Origin: an uncultured Verrucomicrobiota bacterium
GTDB lineage: Bacteria > Verrucomicrobiota > Verrucomicrobiia > Limisphaerales > UBA9464
NCBI GenBank assembly: GCA_903922605.1
Contig: CAIXUG010000077.1
Location: 19,959 to 83,958 of the forward strand
Length of the DNA: 64,000 nt
Direction: 5' to 3'
Part shown: positions 35,538-43,482 of the stretch, one piece after another
How positions within the stretch are numbered: position 1 is the first letter of the stretch
Layout of the letters: each line of letters begins with the position of its first letter
Notes under the pieces: model-generated
Told to the model about the DNA's origin: nothing
Seen by the model: the letters and a program-made list of their open reading frames with translations, nothing else
Databases searched by the model: none
Program-made: the position numbers and the translations under genes

Positions 35538-36164
35538 CTAGCCTGCCAAAGCCGGATCGCCAAAGCGGGCGACATATCGGGGCAGCATTTCAGACAATCG
35601 GGAGTTTGCAAAATTTTCGGCGTAAACCTCACCGCCGCGACAGCTGTCCTGCTGCTTGTATTTCATGCGGTCGTGGTGATGACCGAGCTCGTGCATGAAG
35701 ACGTGCAGCAGCAGGAAAGCCCTGGCCTGCGCCTTGGTGAAAAAACACAGCCAGGAGTCGCGTTCCTGGGTTGCTTTGACCTGAAGCAGGCCGAGCACCT
35801 CGCGGTGCGCGGCGTAATAGGAATTCTCAAACCTGGCCCACAGATCGCCCTGCCATGCATGGATGACGATCGCACCGGTCTGCTCGCGGTGAAAATGCTC
35901 GTATAATCCGTCCAGGTGTTCATGGGGATCTCCACCACCGAGGACAATCCGTTCCAAACCGACCGACAGTTCCGCCCAATCGGGGATCAGGTCCGTGAAT
36001 TCACCGAGGTCGCGTTTGGTGATGACGTGCCGGAAGCCCTTCCTTGGACTTTCCCGGTCGAGCACATAGCCAAGCCGCGCCGTGAACTGATGGCGGTTTT
36101 TCCGCTGCACCTTTCCGTTACGGACCTTGGTGGCTGTGCGTCGATTGAACCCGATGGCGTGCAT
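35538..36164 (-). CDS. hypothetical protein with an HELGH zinc-binding motif
   Basis: 208 residues. The basic N-terminus (NRRTATKVRNGKVQRKNRH) may bind nucleic acid. A zincin-like HExxH is at 158-162 (FMHELGHHHDRM), with YAENFAN downstream as a possible third-ligand region. No signal peptide is seen, so it probably acts in the cytoplasm. No family could be named. It sits between the ParE toxin gene and the cysteine desulfurase, 10 and 15 bases from its neighbours, as part of the same transcription unit. Confidence 0.7.
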   Translation of the reverse strand: MHAIGFNRRTATKVRNGKVQRKNRHQFTARLGYVLDRESPRKGFRHVITKRDLGEFTDLIPDWAELSVGLERIVLGGGDPHEHLDGLYEHFHREQTGAIVIHAWQGDLWARFENSYYAAHREVLGLLQVKATQERDSWLCFFTKAQARAFLLLHVFMHELGHHHDRMKYKQQDSCRGGEVYAENFANSRLSEMLPRYVARFGDPALAG

Positions 36165-36173
36165 GAGTAAGAG

Positions 36174-36485
36174 TCAGTCGGCGGAAAGCTCGGCCTCCAG
36201 ATCGCGGGAACCGTGAATGATCCGGTATACAAACAGGTCGTCTGGCCGAACGGAGTAAAAGATCAGGTAATTTTCAAAGCCACGAACGCCCCAGGAGCGC
36301 AGGTCCGGCTTTTGGTATTCCGGGCGCATCCGGCGGAGATGCGGGTGGATGGAGAGCTGATCAAAACTGTAATAGACCGAACGCAGAAACCGCTCCGCCT
36401 GGGCGATATGCTGACGACGCAGGAAACGCGCGATGTCCTGAAGGTCACAGTAAAGCTCTTCGCCGTGGACGACCGGCAGTTTCAT
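36174..36485 (-). CDS. ParE/RelE-family toxin
   Basis: 103 residues, the usual length. Typical ParE features are an N-terminal strand and helix (DLQDIARFLRRQHIAQAERFLRSV), the conserved RSWGVRGFENYLIFYSV core and the terminal VYRIIHGSRDLE. It should poison DNA gyrase or cleave mRNA, depending on subtype. It overlaps the antitoxin stop by four bases. The pair lies inside the Isc-type cluster. Confidence 0.85.
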   Translation of the reverse strand: MKLPVVHGEELYCDLQDIARFLRRQHIAQAERFLRSVYYSFDQLSIHPHLRRMRPEYQKPDLRSWGVRGFENYLIFYSVRPDDLFVYRIIHGSRDLEAELSAD

Positions 36486-36697
36486 CCCAGGCTGGCAAGA
36501 ATCCGCTCGATGTCTTTTGGGTCCGCCGGACGGAATTTTGCCGTGTCCACCTCGTCCAGCTTGCTCTGGATACGGGCGTTGTTTTTTGAAGCCGCCTCCC
36601 CGGTTTCAACCGACTCCAGCACCCAGGAATACACCTTGGCCTTGTCCGGCTCGGGCAGCCGGGCGATGGCGCTCTTAATTTCCGCGACCGTCGTCAT
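36482..36697 (-). CDS. ParD-like antitoxin partner
   Basis: 71 residues, acidic, upstream of the toxin and overlapping it by four bases. It starts TTVAEIKSAIARLPEPDKAKVYSWV, a helical domain seen in antitoxins of ParE/RelE pairs, and has an unstructured C-terminus that would wrap the toxin. No classical ribbon-helix-helix is plain. Its role follows mainly from position. Confidence 0.7.
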   Translation of the reverse strand: MTTVAEIKSAIARLPEPDKAKVYSWVLESVETGEAASKNNARIQSKLDEVDTAKFRPADPKDIERILASLG

Positions 36698-36709
36698 GGT
36701 GGGAGTCTG

Positions 36710-36736
36710 GCGGCTGGCAGGCCGGCTACCAGCCGC
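36710..36736. repeat. hairpin between iscU and the toxin-antitoxin pair
   Basis: GCGGCTGG and CCAGCCGC form a perfect 8-pair stem around an 11-base loop. It lies in the 50-base gap after iscU. It may reduce read-through from iscU or mark an insertion boundary. No T-run follows on the minus strand. Confidence 0.45.
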
Positions 36737-36747
36737 AAATGAGGGGC

Positions 36748-37176
36748 TCAGGCGGCGACCGGTTCGGCCTTGCTCGCCTTGGCGGCGGCCTCGGGATGGC
36801 GCTTCACGTAGTCTTCGAGCGCGGCCTTCAGGGCCTCCTCGGCGAGCACGGAGCAGTGGATCTTCACCGGTGGCAGGCCGCCGAGGGCGTCCACGACCTC
36901 CTGGTTCGAGAAGTCCATCGCCTCGGCGATGGTACGGCCCTTGATGAGCTCGGTTGCCATGCTGGAGCTGGCGATCGCCGAGCCGCAGCCGAAGGTCTTG
37001 AAGCGGGCGTCCTCGATCTTCCCATCCTTGATCTTGATCGAGATCTTCATGATGTCGCCGCAGGCGGCGGCCCCGACCTCGCCGACGCCGTCGGCGTCCT
37101 TGATGTCACCCATGTTGCGCGGGTTCATGAAGTGTTCCATGACCGTCGGGTTGTAGAGAGTGTAGGTATCGCTCAT
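36748..37176 (-). CDS. iscU: iron-sulfur cluster scaffold IscU
   Basis: 142 residues. The three cluster-binding Cys are present: Cys39 in AACGDIM, Cys64 in FGCGSAIASSS and Cys108 in KIHCSVLAE, with Asp41. The start YNPTVMEHFMNPRNMG is characteristic. IscU assembles [2Fe-2S] and [4Fe-4S] clusters with sulfur from a desulfurase. An Ala/Lys-rich tail of about 15 residues follows the usual end. The gene lies 35 bases downstream of the Rrf2 regulator on the same strand. Confidence 0.93.
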   Translation of the reverse strand: MSDTYTLYNPTVMEHFMNPRNMGDIKDADGVGEVGAAACGDIMKISIKIKDGKIEDARFKTFGCGSAIASSSMATELIKGRTIAEAMDFSNQEVVDALGGLPPVKIHCSVLAEEALKAALEDYVKRHPEAAAKASKAEPVAA

Positions 37177-37211
37177 AGGTCTAAATCAGTTCGGAGTTTC
37201 AGTTTCAAAGT

Positions 37212-37721
37212 TCAGGAGACCGCAGCCACGGCGGGCAGTGCCTTGTCGGTGGTCTGCGGACGGAAAACAATGGGGGTACGGGCGTTGGCCTGGGCCCGCT
37301 TCACGAGTCCGGCGGGAATATGCCGGGTGGCAAGCTGCGCCAGCGTCGTGCCGGCGAAAACTTCCTTCACCTTGTCCTGCGCCTCGGCAAAGAGACTGCA
37401 CAGGGCACAGCCGCCGGCGTGTTCGCAGCCGGCTTCCTCATCGAGGCAGCGGGTGAGCGCCACCGGACCCTCAACGGCCTCAATGACCGTCAGCACGGTG
37501 ATTTCCTCAGGCCGGCGCAGAAGAACGAAACCACCGCCGGAACCGCGGGTGGACTTCACCAGCCCGGCGCGGGCGAGGCTCTGAAAGATCTTTCCGAGAA
37601 AACTGACCGGCACGTCTTCCTCGTGAGCAACGACGTCCAGCAGCGCCACCTCACCCACCGGACGGCGGGCGAGGGCGAGCAGACCCAGCATCGCATATTC
37701 GCTGGCGCGGGTGACTTGCAT
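37212..37721 (-). CDS. Rrf2-family regulator, IscR-like
   Basis: 169 residues. The N-terminal winged helix starts VTRASEYAMLGLLALARRP and includes SFLGKIFQSLARAGLVKSTRG. Four Cys are clustered at 92, 99, 105 and 108 (RCLDEEAGCEHAGGCALC), close to the cluster ligands of IscR. The protein probably senses iron-sulfur cluster status and controls this cluster. A palindrome of the Rrf2 type lies 20 bases upstream of its start codon. It begins a unit with iscU. Confidence 0.88.
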   Translation of the reverse strand: MQVTRASEYAMLGLLALARRPVGEVALLDVVAHEEDVPVSFLGKIFQSLARAGLVKSTRGSGGGFVLLRRPEEITVLTVIEAVEGPVALTRCLDEEAGCEHAGGCALCSLFAEAQDKVKEVFAGTTLAQLATRHIPAGLVKRAQANARTPIVFRPQTTDKALPAVAAVS

Positions 37722-37740
37722 GTTCGTGTCGTCTTTAAAG

Positions 37741-37757
37741 CGGACTGAAATAGTCCG
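37741..37757. promoter_or_regulatory. probable Rrf2/IscR-type operator
   Basis: CGGACT-GAAAT-AGTCCG is a perfect 6-base inverted repeat with a five-base A/T-rich spacer. It lies 20 bases upstream of the Rrf2 start codon. It resembles the GACT-N-AGTC core of IscR type 1 sites, which supports autoregulation. Confidence 0.65.
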
Positions 37758-37815
37758 GTTACCGGAGGCAACCTAATCGGACGGGGTCGGGTGTCAAACG
37801 GAGATACGCTCCGGT

Positions 37816-39579
37816 TCAGCTGTTAAACAGCTCCGGGGCCACCGACTTGGCCAGTGCCTGCGAACGGGCGAGAATCTCCTCGCCGGAATCGCACGCCATG
37901 GCGCTGGTGGCGAGCGCCTGCGCCTCGGCCAGCTTCAGCCGGCGCAGCAGAAACTTGGCTGCTGGCACCACCGCCGGCGTCGCGCTGAGTTCATCGACAC
38001 CCAGTCCGACGAGCAGGGGAATCACCGCCGAATCACCAGCCATTTCGCCGCAGACGCCGACCCAGCAGCCGGCGGCATGGCCGGCCTCGATCGTGAGCTG
38101 GATGAGCCGCAACACCGCCGGATGCGTCGGGGTGTGAAGATGCGCGACCCGGGCATTCAGGCGGTCCACGGCGAGCGCGTACTGGGTGAGGTCGTTCGTG
38201 CCGAGGCTGAAGAAGTTGACGTGCGGTGCCAGCGCGCGGGCGATCAGCGCGGCCGAGGGCACCTCGATCATCATCCCGACCTCCATCTTCTCGTCGAAGG
38301 GCACGCCCTCCTGGCGCAGTTCCGTGCGGCACTCCCCGAGCATCCGGTTCGCCGCCAGCAGCTCCTCCAGGCAGGAGATCATCGGGTACATCAGCTTCAC
38401 GTTGCCGTAAGCGCTGGCGCGAAGGATGGCCCGCAACTGTGGCTTGAAGATGGCCGGATCGGCCAGGCTGATCCGGATGGCCCGCCAGCCGAGGAAAGGA
38501 TTCGACTCGTGATGCTGGCCGGCGAAGAGCTTGTCCCCGCCGAGGTCGAGCGTGCGGATCACCACCGGCGCCGGGGCGAAGGCGGCCGCGACCTCGCGAT
38601 AGACGGCGAACTGCTGCTCCTCATCGGGTGAGGCGGTGGGATTGAGGAAAAGAAACTCGGTGCGGAAGAGGCCTACGCCCTCGGCGCCCGATTCCTTCAC
38701 GGCGGGAATGTCGGAAGGCCCCTCGATGTTCGCTGCAAGCACGAGTCGCGTGCCGTTCATCGTGATGGCCGGCTGCTCCCGCAGGTCGGCAAGCCGATGT
38801 TCCAGGGCGGCGCGGCGTTCGCGGATCTGCCCGTATTGGAAGAGCGTCGCGTCGGTCGGGTTGACCGTCAGCACGCCACCGTGCCCGTCGATCAACGCGT
38901 ATTCGCCGGTGTGGACCCGCCGGGCCACGTCGCCCAGGCCGACCACGGCCGGGATGCGGAGCTTGCGCGCCATGATGGCCGTGTGGCTGGTCTTGCCGCC
39001 GGCGTCGGTGGCAAAGCCGAGCACCTTGCTGCGGTCCAGCAGCGCAGTCGTGCTCGGTGAAAGGTCGGGTGCCACGATCAGCACGGGCTCCGTCAGCCGC
39101 GAAAGGTCCGCCTCGCTGACCACGCCGAGCAGGTTGCCCAGCACCCGGTTGGCGACATCGTGAACGTCCGCCGCGCGCTCGCGGAGGTAATCGTCGTCCA
39201 TCGCCGCCAGCGCGGCGGCGTACTTCGAGGTGATGTCCCGGAACGCCGTTTCGGCGTTGGTTCCGCTGCGGATGGCGCTGTTAACCTTATCCAGCAGCGT
39301 GGGGTCTTCGAGGACGAGTAGATGGGCGTCGAAGATGCCCGCTTCGTGCGCGCCCATCGCGGTTTTCACCCGGTGCTGGACCTCGGCAATCTGGCGGCGG
39401 GTCTCGACCAGCGCCTGCTGAAAGCGCGCCAGCTCAGCGACCGTCTCCGCCTCGGTCAGCCGGTGATCGGGGATGTCGTGGTTGGTCTGCCCGAGCCGCA
39501 GGATTTTCGCGTGCGCGACGCCTCCGGCCACGGGGATGCCCCGGTAAACTCGTTCACCCGCTGGCTCGCGCTCAGGCAC
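37816..39579 (-). CDS. ptsI: phosphoenolpyruvate-protein phosphotransferase, PTS enzyme I
   Basis: 587 residues, starting at GTG. The active-site His199 is in TDAGGKTSHTAIMARK. The PEP-binding barrel has GVGLFRTEFLF, the MYPMIS segment, FSLGTNDLTQYALAVDR and VCGEMAGD with the C-terminal catalytic Cys. Enzyme I transfers phosphate from PEP to HPr. No ptsH is in view. Residues 1-10 may derive from a word-like repeat, since GAGCCAGCGGGTGA in the coding strand matches the wording at 42100. The start is therefore less certain. Confidence 0.93.
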   Translation of the reverse strand: MPEREPAGERVYRGIPVAGGVAHAKILRLGQTNHDIPDHRLTEAETVAELARFQQALVETRRQIAEVQHRVKTAMGAHEAGIFDAHLLVLEDPTLLDKVNSAIRSGTNAETAFRDITSKYAAALAAMDDDYLRERAADVHDVANRVLGNLLGVVSEADLSRLTEPVLIVAPDLSPSTTALLDRSKVLGFATDAGGKTSHTAIMARKLRIPAVVGLGDVARRVHTGEYALIDGHGGVLTVNPTDATLFQYGQIRERRAALEHRLADLREQPAITMNGTRLVLAANIEGPSDIPAVKESGAEGVGLFRTEFLFLNPTASPDEEQQFAVYREVAAAFAPAPVVIRTLDLGGDKLFAGQHHESNPFLGWRAIRISLADPAIFKPQLRAILRASAYGNVKLMYPMISCLEELLAANRMLGECRTELRQEGVPFDEKMEVGMMIEVPSAALIARALAPHVNFFSLGTNDLTQYALAVDRLNARVAHLHTPTHPAVLRLIQLTIEAGHAAGCWVGVCGEMAGDSAVIPLLVGLGVDELSATPAVVPAAKFLLRRLKLAEAQALATSAMACDSGEEILARSQALAKSVAPELFNS

Positions 39580-39653
39580 GTGGGAGGAGAATTAGGTGGA
39601 AATGGTTGGCAGGCAAACCGCTTTCTGGCCCGGCTCGCGGATATGACCGCCCA

Positions 39654-40226
39654 TCACGCCGCCAGTTTCAGAAAGTTGGACAGGATGGTCCGGCCGTTTT
39701 CTGTCAGGATGCTCTCCGGGTGGAATTGCACCCCCCAGATCGGCAGCGTCCGGTGGCGCAGCCCCATGACCTCGTCCTCGGTCGTCCAGGCCGTGACCTC
39801 CAATTCGGACGGAATCGTGTCCTTTTTCGCCACCAGCGAATGGTAGCGGGTCGCGTTGAAAGGATTCGGCATTCCGGCGAAGAGATCCTTGCCGTTGTGA
39901 TAGATCGGGGAGGTCTTGCCATGCATCATGCGGTGATTGACCACCACCGACGCGCCGAAGACGTGCGCAATGCACTGGTGCCCGAGACAGACCCCAAGCA
40001 CCGGTGTGCGGCGGTCGGCGAAGGCGCGGAGCAGCTCGTTCGACAGCCCCGCCTCCTTGGGCGAGCACGGACCGGGCGAGATCAATACCCGTTCCGGCTG
40101 GAGTGCCAGCGCCGCCTCGACGGTGATCTGGTCGTTGCGATGCACCTGCATGTCCACGCCCATCTCGCCGAGATACTGCACGAGATTGTAGGTGAACGAA
40201 TCGTAGTTATCGATGACCAGCAGCAT
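39654..40226 (-). CDS. anthranilate/aminodeoxychorismate synthase glutamine amidotransferase
   Basis: 190 residues, a class I glutamine amidotransferase (TrpG/PabA). It starts [18 protein letters not shown]. The oxyanion motif is SPGPCSP, the nucleophile Cys is in GVCLGHQ and the catalytic His-Glu in VQFHPES. It delivers ammonia to TrpE or PabB. No synthase partner is in view, so trpG and pabA cannot be told apart; a shared amphibolic subunit is possible. Confidence 0.92.
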   Translation of the reverse strand: MLLVIDNYDSFTYNLVQYLGEMGVDMQVHRNDQITVEAALALQPERVLISPGPCSPKEAGLSNELLRAFADRRTPVLGVCLGHQCIAHVFGASVVVNHRMMHGKTSPIYHNGKDLFAGMPNPFNATRYHSLVAKKDTIPSELEVTAWTTEDEVMGLRHRTLPIWGVQFHPESILTENGRTILSNFLKLAA

Positions 40227-40261
40227 TGCGGGCGTATCCTAGAGGCGAACGGGCCGGAAGG

Positions 40262-40394
40262 GAAGCGCGGGGCGTTTGAAGTGCGGAGCGGGGAGCGAAC
40301 GGCGAGCGCCCGTGAAGTGGGATATGGAACCTGGGAAGTTGGACCGGAGGCCCTGGACTTGTAATTCGCAACTCGTGACTCGAAATTCGCCCGA
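40262..40394. repeat. composite of GCGGGGAGCG and AATTCGCAACTCGTGACTCG repeats
   Basis: Positions 40262-40312 are GCGGAGCGGGGAGCG wording, as in aas. Positions 40321-40355 use CTGGGAAGTTGGACC words. Positions 40361-40394 use AATTCGCAACTCGTGACTCG words. They occupy the whole space between divergent genes, so both promoters must lie in or beside repeats. Confidence 0.55.
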
Positions 40395-40781
40395 ATGGCG
40401 ACCACCCCGAAACGTAAGCCGCCCACCAAGCCCGCCTCGCCGACCCTCGAACCCCGGTTCCGCGTGGTCGTGGGCAAGGATGTGGCGCTGGGGCCGGGGA
40501 AGATCGAGCTGCTTGGCCACATTGCGACCACCGGCTCGATCGCCCGCGCGGCGGCGGCGATGGACATGTCCTACATGCGCGCTTGGATCCTGGTGCAGAC
40601 CATGAACCGATGCTTCCGTGAACCGCTGGTCAGCGCGTCGCGCGGTGGCAAAGCCAGCGGTGGTGCGACTTTGACGCCGACCGGCAAACGCGCCCTGGAA
40701 CTGTACCAGCAGATCGAGGCGGCCAGCCGCCTTGCCGTAGAACCATTCTGGCTGGAAATTCTCCCTCTGTTGCCAAAGTAG
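40395..40781 (+). CDS. ModE-like molybdate-responsive regulator (DNA-binding domain only)
   Basis: 128 residues. It corresponds to the N-terminal helix-turn-helix of ModE (KIELLGHIATTGSIARAAAAMDMSYMRAWILVQTMN) with the winged part GGKASGGATLTPTGK. The C-terminal molybdate-binding TOBE domains of full ModE are absent, so ligand sensing may differ. modA lies downstream on the same strand. The stop codon TAG falls within the repeat GTAGGACGGG. Confidence 0.85.
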   Translation: MATTPKRKPPTKPASPTLEPRFRVVVGKDVALGPGKIELLGHIATTGSIARAAAAMDMSYMRAWILVQTMNRCFREPLVSASRGGKASGGATLTPTGKRALELYQQIEAASRLAVEPFWLEILPLLPK

Positions 40782-40808
40782 GACGGGTGCCCGTCCCCGA
40801 TCCCCCTG
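40778..40808. repeat. GTAGGACGGGTGCCCGTCC repeat
   Basis: A short copy of the family at 5856. GGACGGG and CCCGTCC form a hairpin. It supplies the stop codon of the ModE-like gene. Confidence 0.55.
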
Positions 40809-40832
40809 TCCTCGCAGAGGTTGCTCCTTCGC

Positions 40833-41069
40833 TTAGCTGACCATTGGTGCCAGACGAGGTGCCCGGAAACTCGTCGGCAACCGGGCTTTCAAGATCCGTT
40901 CGTCGCGGTCGTAGCGAACATCGTAGTGTTGGTCGTTCAACAGGGCGAACGCCGGGCGCAGGTTCGACAGATTACAGTCCCGGACGATGACGTCCGCGCG
41001 CGCGCTGATGGCCGCCACGAGGAAGGGCAGCCAATCGGCGGCGATTGCAGAAAGTTGGTGAATCTCCAT
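40833..41069 (-). CDS. small hypothetical protein
   Basis: 78 residues. It contains a hydrophobic start (LSAIAADWLPFLVAAISARADVIV) and an acidic or basic segment NDQHYDVRYDRDERIL. No family was recognised, and it may be a fragment of a longer gene. The frame is opposite to modE and modA and fills most of the space between them. Confidence that it is a gene is modest. Confidence 0.4.
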   Translation of the reverse strand: MEIHQLSAIAADWLPFLVAAISARADVIVRDCNLSNLRPAFALLNDQHYDVRYDRDERILKARLPTSFRAPRLAPMVS

Positions 41070-41283
41070 GGGGCAACGCTAGGGGAGCTATTGGAGGACA
41101 CCCATGGGGTGAAACCCGAATTGAGTGACCATTGGCGAGTAAAGGTGACGAAGAGCTGCCTCCGGCCTCTGCGAAAGTGAGCAGGATGTGTCAGGCAAGC
41201 CCAACAGCGTCGGGCTCCAGGAGCCTCGCCTGCCGACCGACATATTTGACAGGGTATATCTAATGAGATGCGATTGCCGCCAC

Positions 41284-42111
41284 ATGAGTTTCCTTCCGGT
41301 GGGCAAGGCAGGGTGGCGCTCGCTGGCGTTGGCGCTCGGGGTGATCGCGGTTGCGGCCCTCAGCTGGTCGGCTGCGGCGGTGGATGCCACCCCGTCTGCC
41401 ACGGGAACCATCACGGTGGCCGCCGCCGCAGATCTGATCTTTGCCTTCGATGAGCTGAACGCCAAATTCCAGGCCGCCCATCCCGGGACGACGGTGAAGG
41501 TGACCACCGGTGCTTCCGGCAATCTCTTCGCGCAGATCAAGCAGGGCGCGCCGTTCGACGTGTTTCTGTCCGCCGACATGAATTTTCCGCGCGAACTGGT
41601 GAAGGCCGGTGCGGCGGACGAACGCAGCCTCGCCACTTACGCCATCGGCCATCTGGTACTGTGGACGACGAAGACGAACCTGCCGGTACGGCAGGGCCTG
41701 GCCGTGCTGACCAACGCGGCCATCGGTCGGATCGCCCTCGCCAATCCCGCCACCGCGCCCTATGGCCGGGCGGCCAGGGCGGCGCTCACCAACGCCGGGC
41801 TCTGGGACCTCGTGCAACCGAAGCTCGTGCTCGGCGACAACATCGCGCAGGCCGCGCAGTTCGTGCAGACGGGCAACGCGGACGTCGGGTTGGTGAGCCT
41901 TTCGCTGGTGTCCGCACCCAAGCTGGCGGGCGTCGGCGTCTGGTGGCCGGTGCCCGAGGAGGCGTACCCGCGCCTGGAACAGGGCGCGATCCTGACCGCA
42001 CGTGGCGCCACCAACGACCTGGCCCGCGCCTACCTGACCTTCCTTGGCTCGGATATCGCCCGCGTCGTGCTCGATCGCTTCGGCTTCCGCCGCCCCCCAC
42101 TGACCCACTGA
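41284..42111 (+). CDS. modA: molybdate ABC transporter substrate-binding protein ModA
   Basis: 275 residues from the ATG at 41284, which gives a signal peptide (WRSLALALGVIAVAALSWSAAA). In-frame ATGs at 41263 and 41188 are less likely. Family motifs are TVAAAADLIFAFDELNAKF, TGASGNLFAQIKQGAPFDVFLSADM, ANPATAPYGRAA and TGNADVGLVS. It captures molybdate or tungstate in the periplasm. modB and modC are not in the window. The last residues (PPLTH) and the stop codon come from a word-like repeat. A molybdoenzyme gene lies at 54298-54930. Confidence 0.9.
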   Translation: MSFLPVGKAGWRSLALALGVIAVAALSWSAAAVDATPSATGTITVAAAADLIFAFDELNAKFQAAHPGTTVKVTTGASGNLFAQIKQGAPFDVFLSADMNFPRELVKAGAADERSLATYAIGHLVLWTTKTNLPVRQGLAVLTNAAIGRIALANPATAPYGRAARAALTNAGLWDLVQPKLVLGDNIAQAAQFVQTGNADVGLVSLSLVSAPKLAGVGVWWPVPEEAYPRLEQGAILTARGATNDLARAYLTFLGSDIARVVLDRFGFRRPPLTH

Positions 42112-42138
42112 CCCGCTGGCTCACTGGCTCACTCACCC
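42093..42138. repeat. CCACTGACCCACTGACCCGCTGGCTCAC-type repeat
   Basis: The run of CACTGACC and CTGGCTCACT units starts inside modA, provides its stop codon and ends 45 bases before the next gene. Relatives are at 12715-12786 and 25604-25656. Confidence 0.7.
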
Positions 42139-42182
42139 TCCAGCCTCGCCAGCGCCGTCGCCCCCGGGTTAGCGTCGGCCCC

Positions 42183-43421
42183 ATGCCGCCTACCACAGAA
42201 CTCTCGCAGCGGGTTTCGCGCATCGTCGGGGCCACGCCGGTGCTGGACATCCATACGCACCTGTATGATCCGGCCTTCGGCTCACTGCTGCTCTGGGGCA
42301 TCGATGACCTGCTGGTGTACCACTACCTCGTGAGCGAGTCGTTCCGTCAGATGGATGTGCCTTACGACCGCTTCTGGGCCGCCTCCAAAACCGAGCAGGC
42401 TGATTTCATCTGGGACGCACTCTTTGTCCTGCACTCGCCTGTGTCCGAGGCCTGTCGGGGCGTATTGACCATCTTGCATTCGCTCGGGCTGTCGCCGCGA
42501 CAGAACGATCTGAAGGCCTTGCGAAAGTGGTTTGGGGAACAGCGTCCGGCCGACTACGTCGAACGCGTGCTGGCCGCCGCGAATGTCTCGGGCATCGGCA
42601 TGACCAACTCGCCGTTCGATGACGAGGAACGCCCCTTCTGGGAACACAACACGCCGCGCGATTCGCGCTTTTTCGCCGCGCTTCGTATCGATCCGCTGCT
42701 TGTCGCCTGGAAGCAGACCGTGCCGCTGCTCCGGGGCTGGGGTTACGACGTGACCGCCGAACTGACCCAGCGCACCGCCGACGAGGTGCGGCGTTTTCTG
42801 GCCGACTGGACGCGCCGGATCGGGGCGCGCTACTGCATGGTTTCGCTGCCGCCGCACTTTGCGTATCCGGCCGACACGGAGACCGCGTGGCTCATCGAGC
42901 ACGCGGTTCTGCCGCACTGCCGCGACCACGGGCAGCCCTTCGCCCTCATGATGGGCGTGAAGCGCGCCGTGAATCCCGCGCTCCGCATGGCCGGCGATGG
43001 TGTGGGCCGCAGCGACCTGACCGCGCTGCAAAGCCTGTGTGCCGCGCACCCCCAGAACCGCTTTCTGGTGACGTGCCTCGCCCGCGAGAACCAGCACGAG
43101 CTGGTCGTGCTCGCGCGCAAGTTCCGCAACCTGCATCCCTTCGGCTGCTGGTGGTTCACCAACACGCCGCAGCTGGTCGCGGAGATCACCACGATGCGAC
43201 TTGAACTCCTCGGCACGAGCTTCACGCCCCAGCACAGCGACGCCCGCGTGCTCGACCAGCTCGGGTACAAGTGGTCGCACACGCGTACGATCCTGGCCGA
43301 CTGTCTGGCGGAGAAATACGCCACCCTCGAAGCCGCCGGCTGGCCAATCACCGACGCCGACATCCAGCACGACGCCACCGAGCTCCTCGGCGGCGCGTTC
43401 ACACGCTTCTGCAATGGGTGA
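42183..43421 (+). CDS. glucuronate isomerase (UxaC)-like amidohydrolase-superfamily protein
   Basis: 412 residues from the ATG at 42183. The metal motif LDIHTHLYDP near the N-terminus and the order of segments (PRDSRFFAALRIDPLL, CMVSLPPHF, FALMMGVKRAVNP, HPFGCWWFTNTP) match the uronate isomerase family. Canonical UxaC converts glucuronate to fructuronate. The protein is shorter than E. coli UxaC (about 470 residues), so the substrate may differ. It follows modA by 71 bases with a repeat between them and is not clearly in one operon with it. Confidence 0.78.
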   Translation: MPPTTELSQRVSRIVGATPVLDIHTHLYDPAFGSLLLWGIDDLLVYHYLVSESFRQMDVPYDRFWAASKTEQADFIWDALFVLHSPVSEACRGVLTILHSLGLSPRQNDLKALRKWFGEQRPADYVERVLAAANVSGIGMTNSPFDDEERPFWEHNTPRDSRFFAALRIDPLLVAWKQTVPLLRGWGYDVTAELTQRTADEVRRFLADWTRRIGARYCMVSLPPHFAYPADTETAWLIEHAVLPHCRDHGQPFALMMGVKRAVNPALRMAGDGVGRSDLTALQSLCAAHPQNRFLVTCLARENQHELVVLARKFRNLHPFGCWWFTNTPQLVAEITTMRLELLGTSFTPQHSDARVLDQLGYKWSHTRTILADCLAEKYATLEAAGWPITDADIQHDATELLGGAFTRFCNG

Positions 43422-43482
43422 CGAGTGACGAAGGGCGAGTGAGCTGAGAGGACGCCTTGCCTCTTCAGCCTCTGAGACTTGG

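Noticed and set aside
41241..41260. ATAT-N10-ATAT as a ModE operator before modA
   Set aside because: The half-sites are not proper inverse copies of the ModE consensus, and one example is not enough.
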